Source: CAIJXJ01 sp964445115 (GTDB taxonomy: Bacteria > Pseudomonadota > Gammaproteobacteria > Burkholderiales > Methylophilaceae). Taken from it: 64,000 nt of DNA. Made by a program: the position numbers and the translations under genes. Under the pieces are notes generated by a model. That model saw only the letters and a list, made by a program, of their open reading frames with translations, ran no database searches and was not told the DNA's origin. The stretch spans positions 18,108 to 82,107 of the forward strand of contig CAYUJU010000004.1 of assembly GCA_964445115.1 (NCBI GenBank), read 5' to 3'. Shown here in pieces: positions 8,181-16,014 of the stretch (positions within the stretch are counted from its first letter, which is position 1; each line of letters starts with the position of its first letter).

Positions 8181-8868
8181 GCGGGTACCTATCTTCCACC
8201 GTCTTGAAATTGAGCGTCGGGTCGCACACCGCCTGATGGCTGTGATAGGCGTCCCCGTATTGCGACACCAGATTCACCCAGTGCGCTTGCCGCATGGCTT
8301 GTTGCGCCGGGTCCGGATCATCCAGCACCCAGGTCCGCACCTGCTCGTGCCAGGACCAGGCCGAGGCATTCTGATGCAGACAGGCTTCCGCATTGCCCAC
8401 CAGCCGTGCCAGCCGGCGATCGTGCACTGCATCCGAGGCGCCTTGCCAGGTCAGCGCGAGATCCAGCACCGTTGCGTACAAATTCACTGCATCACGTTCT
8501 GGAAGCGGCACCTCCAGCACGCGCATTTGCCAGCGGTGCGCTTCGTCCTGCGTCGCCCGCGTCATCTGGTTCCCCAGGAAAATCAGGCCACCCAGCGCGA
8601 TCAGTAGACCTGGCAATAGCGCCCAGCGCAGACAGACCGTGCTTTCTCCGCGCCCCTGCACCCGCCAGTAGAGCACGCCACCTGCCACCAGCGGCAGCAA
8701 CACGCCAGGAATGGTGAAAAACACCAGCGTCACGCCCCACACAGCCCCCTCCGCCCAAGGGTCCATCGGGCTACGCAAAAACAGGATGGTCGCCGCCAGC
8801 ACCAGCACCGGCAACAGACCGATCAGCGCCAGCCATCCGATGGCTACAGGGCAGCGGGAAGACGTCAC
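8173..8868 (-). CDS. Predicted inner-membrane protein of unknown function
   Basis: I do not recognise this 231-residue protein. Three hydrophobic helices are clear: about residues 9-30, 43-68 and 79-100. A mostly polar C-terminal part follows (about 105-231) that contains two Cys and many Trp and His (for example WSWHEQVRTWVLDDPDP). The start is GTG at 8868, overlapping the ruvC stop as GTGA and preceded by a GGGAGG ribosome site. Its end overlaps the prenyltransferase start by 8 bases. The tight coupling to both neighbours suggests a job tied to the prenyltransferase, but that is inference only. Confidence 0.75.
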   Translation of the reverse strand: MTSSRCPVAIGWLALIGLLPVLVLAATILFLRSPMDPWAEGAVWGVTLVFFTIPGVLLPLVAGGVLYWRVQGRGESTVCLRWALLPGLLIALGGLIFLGNQMTRATQDEAHRWQMRVLEVPLPERDAVNLYATVLDLALTWQGASDAVHDRRLARLVGNAEACLHQNASAWSWHEQVRTWVLDDPDPAQQAMRQAHWVNLVSQYGDAYHSHQAVCDPTLNFKTVEDRYPHG

Positions 8869-9386
8869 ACCAGCCTCCCGCCCCGGACCCGGAAGCCCGC
8901 CGTGGCCAGCGCACCCAGCCCCTGGCCGCCGTGCGCATGGCAGATCGCCACCGCCAGCGCATCCGCCGAATCGGCCTTGGGCGCAGCCGGCAACTTGAGC
9001 AGACGCTTCACCATTTCCTGCACCTGCTCCTTTGCGGCATGGCCGTTGCCGACCACAGACTGTTTGACCTGCAAGGCGGTATATTCCGCCACCGACAGGT
9101 CACGCAGCACCAGCGCGCTGATGGCAGCCCCTCTGGCCTGCCCCAGCAGCAAGGTCGATTGCGGATTGACGTTGACGAACACCTTTTCGATCGCAGCCTG
9201 CTCCGGCTGATAGGTGGCGATGACCTCGGCGATGCCATCGAGAATGATCTTGAGCCGCCCCGGCAGTTCACCCCCCGAACCGGTGCGGATGGTGCCGCTG
9301 GCGACATAGGCCAGCTTTTCACCGGCCTTGTCGATCACGCCAAAGCCGGTGTTCTGCAGGCCGGGATCTATGCCGAGGATACGCAT
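8865..9386 (-). CDS. ruvC: Crossover junction endodeoxyribonuclease RuvC
   Basis: RuvC (173 residues) resolves Holliday junctions by symmetric cleavage. The RNase H-like fold starts RILGIDPGLQNTGFGVI with catalytic Asp7. The second acidic residue is in AIEKVF. The last two catalytic positions lie in KADSADALAVAICHAH. I chose the ATG at 9386; a longer in-frame start at 9416 adds ten residues with no family match. It is followed by genes for two membrane proteins before ruvA, rather than by ruvA directly. Confidence 0.97.
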   Translation of the reverse strand: MRILGIDPGLQNTGFGVIDKAGEKLAYVASGTIRTGSGGELPGRLKIILDGIAEVIATYQPEQAAIEKVFVNVNPQSTLLLGQARGAAISALVLRDLSVAEYTALQVKQSVVGNGHAAKEQVQEMVKRLLKLPAAPKADSADALAVAICHAHGGQGLGALATAGFRVRGGRLV

Positions 9387-9543
9387 GGCATCCCCCGCAA
9401 AAAACTTGTCTCGCAACCGTCGCGAGCGCAGGCCGATCGTTGCCAGCCGCAGCGCAGGAACCGGAACATACTTAAAGCATGTGAGGATTTCGAGCAGCGC
9501 ATGGCAGCGACTCGGGCAAGCGCAGTAGATTGAGAGGCAGGTT

Positions 9544-10269
9544 TTACTCCTCGATCACGGCGGAGGTGTACACCTCCTGCACGTCATCCAGGTCATCCAG
9601 CGCGTCGAGCAGTTTTTGCATCTTGACCGCTTCGTCGCCGGTGAAGATGACTTCGTTTTCTGCCTTCATGGTGACTTCGCCGACTTCGGCCTTGAGACCG
9701 GCCGCTTCCAGTGCTTCCTTCACGGTAGCGAAGTCGTTGGGGGCGGTGATGACTTCGATACTGCCATCGTCGTTGGTGACCACATCTTCCGCACCGGCTT
9801 CCAGCGCAGCTTCCATGATCTTGTCTTCATCGGCGCCCGGCGCGAACAGCAGGGTACCGCAGTGCTTGAACAGAAATGCCACGGAGCCATCGGTGCCGAG
9901 GTTGCCGCCATACTTGCTAAAGGCGTGGCGCACGTCGGCCACGGTGCGCTGGCGGTTGTCGGTGAGGCAATCGACCATCACGGCGGCGCCGTTGAGGCCA
10001 TAGCCTTCGTAGCGGATTTCTTCGTAGTTGACGCCTTCAAGCTGGCCAGAGCCGCGCTTGACGGCGTTCTCGATGTTGTCCTTGGGCATCGACTCGGCCT
10101 TGGCCTTGTCGATTGCCATGCGCAAACGCGGATTGATGGCAGGGTCGCCCCCGCCCATCTTCGCGGCGACGGTGATTTCCTTGATCAAGCGGGTGAAGAT
10201 TTTGCCGCGCTTGGCGTCCTGCCGACCTTTACGGTGTTGGATATTGGCCCATTTACTGTGTCCAGCCAT
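9544..10269 (-). CDS. yebC: YebC/PmpR family transcription/translation regulator
   Basis: This 241-residue member of the YebC family begins with the invariant MAGHSKWANIQHRKGRQDAKR. It continues with FTRLIKEI, GGGDPAINPRLR and DKAKAESMPKDNIENAVKRG, and ends with the acidic domain that includes VQEVYTSA. Family members bind DNA as regulators (PmpR) or act on ribosomes stalled at proline-rich stretches. Which role applies here is not visible. It is the first gene of the ruv-tol run, separated from ruvC by about 157 bases, so it may be transcribed with it. Confidence 0.96.
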   Translation of the reverse strand: MAGHSKWANIQHRKGRQDAKRGKIFTRLIKEITVAAKMGGGDPAINPRLRMAIDKAKAESMPKDNIENAVKRGSGQLEGVNYEEIRYEGYGLNGAAVMVDCLTDNRQRTVADVRHAFSKYGGNLGTDGSVAFLFKHCGTLLFAPGADEDKIMEAALEAGAEDVVTNDDGSIEVITAPNDFATVKEALEAAGLKAEVGEVTMKAENEVIFTGDEAVKMQKLLDALDDLDDVQEVYTSAVIEE

Positions 10270-10326
10270 GGCTGATCATCCTTATACAATTGCCTGAAAA
10301 ATGGGCGGATTTTATCACACCGAGGG

Positions 10327-11241
10327 CTACTCTTGCCCGATCGCCGGGTCGACCTCCTCGTGCTTGCGCATACTGTGGATCGCGATGATCGCGAGCGCCG
10401 AGGCGATCAGGATCATGCCGGTCAGTTCCAGTCGGGAAGGCACTTCGGCCAACTCGATCCAGGCCGCCAGCACGCCGATGACGGGTGCCAGCAGGGAGAT
10501 CATGCTCGCCACGCCGGCGGGCAGCCGCTGCAGCGCAAACAGCCAGAGCAGCCAGGCGAGGGCGTTGCATGCCACCACGTTGTAGGTGAGACCGCCGATG
10601 AGATACGGGGTCCACTGGATCGGTGCGGCCGGGATCATCAGCCCCGCGACGACCAGCGGCAGTGAGCCGATAAGCATTTGCCACGCCGTGAAGGCCAGCA
10701 GATCCATGTCAGGTTCCTGATGGTGCAGCTTTTTGGCAAGCACAACGGCCAACGCCCAACTCACGCCCGCCATGACCGCCAGCGCGTTGCTCATCAGGCT
10801 GCCGTGCAGATGCCATGGCTCCAGGATACAGACCAGTCCGGCGACTGACGACAACGCCGCCAGCCACTGCATCCCGCGCAGCTTTTCCCCCAACATGGGC
10901 CAAGCCAGCAGCATCACCCAGAACGGCATGGTGTAGGTGAGCACCGCCACCTTACCCGCGCCGCCTTCCACCAGTGCCCAGATGATCAGTCCGGTAAATC
11001 CACTGGTCTGCAGCACGCCGATGATGGCGACGTTCAGGCGACGGCCGACGGACAGGGGCCGCTTGAGCAGCCAGAGAATTCCCAGCAGCAGGACGCCCGC
11101 CAGAAAGGTGCGCATGGCGCCGAACTGGAACGGCCCGATGAAAGCCAGCGACTGTTTCATCACGACCCAGTTGTAGCCCCACAGTGTGGCGAGCAGAAGC
11201 AGCGCGGCAACAGCACGGGAGGCGGGGGTAGTCAGGGACAT
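10327..11241 (-). CDS. EamA-type (DMT superfamily) transporter
   Basis: This 304-residue protein is hydrophobic throughout, with about ten membrane helices arranged as two EamA repeats (about residues 10-140 and 155-285). Typical signs are LWGYNWVVMKQSL at the start, TMPFWVMLLAWPMLGEKL closing repeat 1, and a matching SLLAPVIGVLAAWIELAEVPSRLELTGMILI closing repeat 2. The superfamily exports metabolites, amino acids or drugs; the substrate is unknown. The gene is divergent from the CBS-domain gene, with 86 bases between the starts that must hold both promoters. Confidence 0.9.
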   Translation of the reverse strand: MSLTTPASRAVAALLLLATLWGYNWVVMKQSLAFIGPFQFGAMRTFLAGVLLLGILWLLKRPLSVGRRLNVAIIGVLQTSGFTGLIIWALVEGGAGKVAVLTYTMPFWVMLLAWPMLGEKLRGMQWLAALSSVAGLVCILEPWHLHGSLMSNALAVMAGVSWALAVVLAKKLHHQEPDMDLLAFTAWQMLIGSLPLVVAGLMIPAAPIQWTPYLIGGLTYNVVACNALAWLLWLFALQRLPAGVASMISLLAPVIGVLAAWIELAEVPSRLELTGMILIASALAIIAIHSMRKHEEVDPAIGQE

Positions 11242-11327
11242 GGCAGGGGCTTTACAAGAAAACGGATTGGTCTAAACTGGTCCGAAAGAAGCGCTACGAC
11301 TTCGTGTCACGATCCGAGGAGATTAGC

Positions 11328-11762
11328 ATGAAAACGGTCCGCCAGCTGCTGGAACTCAAGGGTAACACCATCCTCTCCATCCCTTCCAACGCCACGGTAT
11401 ACGCCGCGCTGGTGCTCATGGCGGAAAAACACGTCGGGGCGCTGTTGGTGATGGACGACAACAAACTGGTCGGCATCTTCTCGGAACGCGATCTCGCCCG
11501 TGAAGTCGAGCTCAAGGGCAAGACCGTGCGTGACACGGCGATTGCCGATGTCATGACACCACGTTCCTGCCTGATCACCGTGACTCCAAACGACACCGTA
11601 GAGAACTGCATGAACCTGGTGACCGACAAGCGCATTCGGCACCTGCCGGTCCTGGATGGCGGACATTTGGTGGGCGTGCTGTCGATCGGCGATCTGGTCA
11701 AGGAAACCATCGCGCACCAGCGCTTCCTGATCGACCAGCTCGAGAGCTACATCAAAAGCTAG
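11328..11762 (+). CDS. CBS-domain pair protein
   Basis: This 144-residue cytoplasmic protein consists of two tandem CBS domains, about residues 8-65 and 73-130. Each ends in the usual (L)VGI(F)SERDL or LVGVLSIGDLV turn that contacts adenosine nucleotides. Stand-alone CBS pairs act as AMP/ATP sensors for partner proteins; no partner is evident. I placed the start at the ATG at 11328, after GAGGAG at good spacing. An upstream in-frame codon at 11304 lacks a ribosome site. The stop overlaps that of trhP, which converges on it. Confidence 0.92.
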   Translation: MKTVRQLLELKGNTILSIPSNATVYAALVLMAEKHVGALLVMDDNKLVGIFSERDLAREVELKGKTVRDTAIADVMTPRSCLITVTPNDTVENCMNLVTDKRIRHLPVLDGGHLVGVLSIGDLVKETIAHQRFLIDQLESYIKS

Positions 11763-13108
11763 ATAAACCGCGCGACCAAGGCCTTTTCTGGTGTCACGCC
11801 GGGTGGCAGGGCCAGCTTCACGCGATGCCCGCTGCCCGGTGCGGCATCGACTTCCGCCCCGTCTTCATTCAGCAAACGTTCCACCGGAATTTCCAGATTG
11901 CCCGCCGGTTGTACCAATTCCAGCCGGTCTCCCTTGGCAAAACGGTTCTTCACCTCGATATCCGCCAGCCCGGTCGCTGCGTCGAACCCGACCACATCGC
12001 CCACATACAGGCTGCGGCTGGATTCGGAATAGCCGCGCAGGTAATTCTGGTGCTCGGCGGTGTGGTGGCGTTCGTAGAAACCATCGGTATAGCCGCGGCT
12101 AGCCAGGCTTTCCAGCTCGCCCATCAGCAGCGGGTTGAATGGACGTCCGGCCATCGCATCGTCTATGGCGCGGCGATACACCTGGCTGGCGCGCGCCACA
12201 TAGTAGCGTGACTTGGTGCGGCCTTCGATCTTGAGCGAATCGATGCCGATTTTCACCAGGCGTTCGACGTGCTCGACCGCGCGCAGGTCCTTGCTGTTCA
12301 TGATGTAGGTGCCGTGCTCGTCCTCCATGATCGGCATCAGTTCACCCGGACGATTCTTTTCCTCGATCAGGTAAACCTTGTCGGCTTCCGGGTGGCGCTG
12401 CAGGCTGCCGCAATCCGACAAGCTGGATTTTTCCAGTTCGGCACGGAAATCAAATTCGCTGATGCGGATCACACCAGCCGGATCTTCCTGTGCATCGTGC
12501 ACCTTGTAATCCCAGCGGCAGGAATTGGTGCAGGTACCTTGGTTGGGGTCACGGTGATTGAAGTAGCCCGAGAGCAGGCAGCGGCCGGAATAGGCGATGC
12601 ACAATGCGCCGTGCACGAACACTTCCAGTTCCATGTCCGGGCACTGCTGGCGGATTTCCTCGATCTCGTCCAAGGACAGCTCACGAGAGAGAATCACGCG
12701 CGTCAGGCCGAGTGCTTTCCAGAATTTCACCGCAGCGTAGTTGACCGTGTTGGCCTGCACGGACAGGTGCACCGGCACTTCCGGCCACTTTTCACGCACC
12801 ATCATGATCAGGCCGGGGTCGGCCATGATCAGCGCGTCGGGGCGCATGGCGATCACAGGCTCCATGTCCGCGAGGTAGGTCTTGACCTTGGCGTTGTGCG
12901 GCATCAGGTTGGAGGCCACGAAGAACAGCTTGCCGCGGGCATGCGCCTCGTCGATCCCCTGCTTCAGGTTCTGCAGGGTGAAGTCATTGTTGCGCGCGCG
13001 CAGGCTGTAGCGCGGCTGGCCGGCATAAACGGCATCCGCACCGAAATCATAAGCGGCGCGCATGCGCTCGAGGTCACCGGCTGGCGCCAGCAGTTCAGGC
13101 TTTTTCAT
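11759..13108 (-). CDS. trhP: tRNA 5-hydroxyuridine synthase TrhP (U32 peptidase family, YegQ)
   Basis: TrhP hydroxylates U34 of certain tRNAs using a prephenate-derived cofactor route. The 449-residue protein matches the length of E. coli YegQ (about 450) and not the longer RlhA. It begins KPELLAPAGDLERMRAAYDFGADAVY and has the U32 signature EVFVHGALCIAYSGRCLLS (about residues 163-181). The iron-sulfur cysteines lie in that signature and in the following NQGTCTNSCRWDYKV. Together they give the cluster-binding set expected for the family. It is followed by no gene in the same direction; the CBS gene converges from the other side. The start overlaps nothing, and yjbQ ends one base upstream. Confidence 0.93.
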   Translation of the reverse strand: MKKPELLAPAGDLERMRAAYDFGADAVYAGQPRYSLRARNNDFTLQNLKQGIDEAHARGKLFFVASNLMPHNAKVKTYLADMEPVIAMRPDALIMADPGLIMMVREKWPEVPVHLSVQANTVNYAAVKFWKALGLTRVILSRELSLDEIEEIRQQCPDMELEVFVHGALCIAYSGRCLLSGYFNHRDPNQGTCTNSCRWDYKVHDAQEDPAGVIRISEFDFRAELEKSSLSDCGSLQRHPEADKVYLIEEKNRPGELMPIMEDEHGTYIMNSKDLRAVEHVERLVKIGIDSLKIEGRTKSRYYVARASQVYRRAIDDAMAGRPFNPLLMGELESLASRGYTDGFYERHHTAEHQNYLRGYSESSRSLYVGDVVGFDAATGLADIEVKNRFAKGDRLELVQPAGNLEIPVERLLNEDGAEVDAAPGSGHRVKLALPPGVTPEKALVARFI

Positions 13109-13528
13109 TTATTCCCCGATCACCTTGACGAGCACGCGCTTGCGGCGCCGACCATCAAATTCACCGTAGAAAATCTGTTCCCACGGGCCGAAATCCAGAC
13201 GACCATTGGTGATCGCCACGACCACTTCGCGGCCCATGACCTGGCGCTTCATGTGGGCGTCGGCGTTGTCCTCGCCGGTGCGATTGTGGTGATAGCCGCT
13301 CACCGGTTCGTGCGGAGCAAGCTTTTCCAGCCATACGCCATAGTCGTGGTGCAGGCCGGATTCGTCGTCGTTGATGAACACACTGGCGGTGATGTGCATG
13401 GCGTTCACCAATACCAGGCCTTCCTTCACGCCAGACTCGTGCAGGCACTGCTCCACTTCGTCGGTGATATTGATGAAGGCCATGCGGGCGGGGGCGTTGA
13501 ACCAGAGTTCCTTGCGGTAGCTTTTCAT
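13109..13528 (-). CDS. yjbQ: YjbQ family protein (secondary thiamine-phosphate synthase fold)
   Basis: This 139-residue protein of the UPF0047/YjbQ family has HITASVFINDDESGLHHD, HMKRQVMGREVVVAITNGRL and LGPWEQIFYGEFDG-like segments (here FGPWEQIFYGEFDG) in the expected order. A member from E. coli has weak thiamine-phosphate synthase activity, but the in vivo role is not settled. I placed the start at 13528, which matches the usual MKSYRKELWF opening; a longer reading to 13582 is not supported. Its stop is directly next to the trhP start, so the two are probably co-transcribed. Confidence 0.93.
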   Translation of the reverse strand: MKSYRKELWFNAPARMAFINITDEVEQCLHESGVKEGLVLVNAMHITASVFINDDESGLHHDYGVWLEKLAPHEPVSGYHHNRTGEDNADAHMKRQVMGREVVVAITNGRLDFGPWEQIFYGEFDGRRRKRVLVKVIGE

Positions 13529-13614
13529 GGAAAATCTTCCTCGCGTCGAAAAGCGCGAATTATACCGCCAAGTGCAACGCACCCATCCACAATCCGGTCA
13601 GGGATTACCGGGGC

Positions 13615-13785
13615 TTACACGCAGTCGCACAGGTCCTCGATATGGCCGACCAGTTCTTCCTGATCCAGTGCCTCGATCTCGGCAGACTCGGGTTGCGGCA
13701 GGTATTGCTGGCCGTACATCAGGCCCAGCAAGGAAACGTGCTGAACATTGGGGTTGGGGGATACGACAGAATAAACGTGTTGCAT
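13615..13785 (-). CDS. Small acidic protein of unknown function (56 residues)
   Basis: A short open reading frame of 56 codons starts with ATG at 13785 behind a strong AAGGAAGAGG ribosome site. The product opens MQHVYSVVSPNP and ends with an acidic helix and two cysteines (EDLCDCV). Codon use resembles that of the neighbours. No signal peptide or membrane helix is seen, and I do not recognise a family. It lies alone between yjbQ and the divergent tpiA region. The ribosome site and codon use are the reasons to call it. Confidence 0.55.
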   Translation of the reverse strand: MQHVYSVVSPNPNVQHVSLLGLMYGQQYLPQPESAEIEALDQEELVGHIEDLCDCV

Positions 13786-13988
13786 GATGCCTCTTCCTTT
13801 TGGGAGTGATAGTTAACAATGCAGGATTGTGTCCCGCGACGCCTGTGACGCTTGATCGGCAGCAAAGTTCATGCCGGCTAGGCAAAGTTAATATCGGCTT
13901 CATGTCAGAAATATGAAATTCCCGCCGATCGCTTTACCTGAACCGCCCCGCCGATTACCATTGAGGACAATCGTGTCAGGAATACATC

Positions 13989-14741
13989 ATGCGCCGCAAA
14001 CTCGTGGTCGGTAACTGGAAAATGCACGGCAGCATCGCTGCCAACGAAACCCTGCTGGAGGGCGTCAAGACCGGCGTGCGTGATCTGCAGAACGCCGATT
14101 ACGTGGTGTGCGTGCCGTATCCCTACGTCGGCCAGGCGCAATCACTGCTGCGTGGCACCAACATCGCCTGGGGCGCACAAAATTTGTGCTCGACCAAGGA
14201 CGGTGCACTGACCGGGGCCGTATCGCCGACCATGCTGGCCGACTTCGGCTGCACCCACGTCATCATCGGCCACTCCGAGCGACGCCAGTTGTTCAACGAA
14301 TCCGACGACACAGCGGCGGCGCGCTTCCTGGCCGCCCAGGAAGCCGGACTGACGCCGATTTTCTGCATGGGCGAATCCGCCGAGGAACGCGAATCGGACT
14401 GGACTGATTACATCGTCGGTCGCCAGCTGGATTCCCTGATCCGCCGCTATGGCCCGCATGTGCTGGACAGAGCGGTGCTGGCCTACGAACCGCTGTGGGC
14501 CGTAGGCAGCGACCATCCGGCCACCCCAGAGCAGGCGCAGGAAGTGCATGAATTCATCCGCAAGCGCATCGCCCGCTGCGACGCTGAGGTCGCCGCCCGT
14601 GTCCGTATTCTGTATGGCGGCAGCGTCAACAGCAGCAACGCCCAAGAGTTGTTTGCCATGCCCGACATCGATGGTGGCCTGATCGGACGCGCCTCGCTCA
14701 AGGCCGAGGATTTCGTCGGCATCTGCAAGGCAGCCAACTAG
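13989..14741 (+). CDS. tpiA: Triosephosphate isomerase
   Basis: TpiA interconverts dihydroxyacetone phosphate and glyceraldehyde 3-phosphate. The 250-residue TIM barrel begins RRKLVVGNWKMHGS, with the substrate-binding Asn and Lys. The catalytic His is in HVIIGHSERRQLF (about residue 95). The catalytic Glu is in LAYEPLWAVGS (about residue 168), a slight variant of the usual AYEPVWAIGT. The phosphate-binding loop is LYGGSVNSSNA. The start has an AGGAA site. It stands alone here rather than before secG/nuo as in many betaproteobacteria. Confidence 0.97.
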   Translation: MRRKLVVGNWKMHGSIAANETLLEGVKTGVRDLQNADYVVCVPYPYVGQAQSLLRGTNIAWGAQNLCSTKDGALTGAVSPTMLADFGCTHVIIGHSERRQLFNESDDTAAARFLAAQEAGLTPIFCMGESAEERESDWTDYIVGRQLDSLIRRYGPHVLDRAVLAYEPLWAVGSDHPATPEQAQEVHEFIRKRIARCDAEVAARVRILYGGSVNSSNAQELFAMPDIDGGLIGRASLKAEDFVGICKAAN

Positions 14742-14892
14742 CTACGCGACCTCGCGTCAAATCGGGATAGCGCCCTCCCGTCTGCATCGCCAACCTCAAG
14801 AGATTCTCGCTAAGGCGCCCTGCGCTTGCGGTGTCGCTGGAACAGGCTTTGCTTGATTCACCCCTATCTACTGCAGCTATAATCGCGGCCCC

Positions 14893-16014
14893 ATGAAATT
14901 CGCTACACGTTTTCCTGTCATCGACCTGATGAAAGTGGTCGCGGCACAATGCATTGTGCTACATCATTTTTCAGCGTACGGCCCACTCTCTGACGCCCTG
15001 GCGACAGCCGCGCCAGCACTGGCCAGCTGGTTGTACGACAACGCGCGCATGGCGGTGCAAGTCTTCCTGGTCATTGGAGGATTCCTGGCGGCGCGCAGCC
15101 TGGCGAAACAGCCGGTGAAGGGGCTTGCCGAACTGGTGCACCTCACCCTGCAACGCCACATGCGCCTGGCGCTGCCCTTTGCCGGCGCGCTGATGGTCGC
15201 GATTATCAGCGCCATGGTGGCAAGGCACTGGATGGACGATACGTTCATCCCCGACGCCCCCACCTGGTGGCAGGTCATTTCCCACCTGTTGTTGATGCAG
15301 GGCGTGCTGGACCAGGACGCGCTCACTGCAGGCGCCTGGTACGTCGCGATCGACTTTCAGCTCTTTGCCATACTCGCCGCCTTGGCCTGGCTAGGCCATC
15401 GTTGGCATCGCGCGTCGGCGTTACCGTTCATGCTGATGCTGACCCTGCTCTCGGGACTTTCGCTATTCTGGTTCAACACCATGCCGGCACTGGACGATTG
15501 GGCACCGTATTTTTTTGGTGCCTACGGCTTGGGCGTCGCCGCATGGTGGGCCAGCCAGGGAGAAAGGCGCTGGTTCATCCTGTTGGCCTTGCTGGCGATG
15601 CTCGCCCTGGTGATCGATTTCCGCTGGCGCCTGTCGATCGCGTTAGTGATCGCGACATCGCTCAGCCTGATGCACCGCCTGCCCGGCAGGATCCTGCAAG
15701 CACCGTGGCCAATGGTGCACGCCTTGGGACAACGCGCCTACGCGCTGTTTCTGGTGCATTTCCCCGTATTGATGTTGGTCAACGCCTGTTTCTTCGAGTG
15801 GAACCTCACCGGGCCATGGGCTGCCGCCACGGGATTCGTGACGTTCTGGGGGCTCAGCATGCTGGCGGCCCACGCGTTCCATGCCTTCGTTGAGCTCCCC
15901 ACGTCGAGGTTCCGTCCGGACCACCTGTTCGACCAACTCAGAACTGCCTGTGTCGAAAGACTGCGATACCGGGTTGCGACGACGGGATTGCTGGTACTAG
16001 CGATACCCGTATAA
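14893..16014 (+). CDS. Membrane acyltransferase family 3 (OafA-like) protein
   Basis: This 373-residue protein has about ten membrane helices. It opens with FPVIDLMKVVAAQCIVLHHFSAYGPLS, where the His (HH) and following residues match motif I of acyltransferase family 3. The AVQVFLVIGGFLAARSL segment is the second typical helix. Such proteins O-acylate surface polysaccharides or other envelope molecules; the target is unknown. No polysaccharide cluster is next to it. Its 3' end overlaps by 18 bases with the convergent helicase gene. Confidence 0.85.
   Translation: MKFATRFPVIDLMKVVAAQCIVLHHFSAYGPLSDALATAAPALASWLYDNARMAVQVFLVIGGFLAARSLAKQPVKGLAELVHLTLQRHMRLALPFAGALMVAIISAMVARHWMDDTFIPDAPTWWQVISHLLLMQGVLDQDALTAGAWYVAIDFQLFAILAALAWLGHRWHRASALPFMLMLTLLSGLSLFWFNTMPALDDWAPYFFGAYGLGVAAWWASQGERRWFILLALLAMLALVIDFRWRLSIALVIATSLSLMHRLPGRILQAPWPMVHALGQRAYALFLVHFPVLMLVNACFFEWNLTGPWAAATGFVTFWGLSMLAAHAFHAFVELPTSRFRPDHLFDQLRTACVERLRYRVATTGLLVLAIPV

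Noticed and set aside
12269..13663. 464-codon plus-strand open frame opposite trhP and yjbQ
   Set aside because: Both minus-strand genes have family signatures over their whole length; the antisense frame runs through two genes and their gap.
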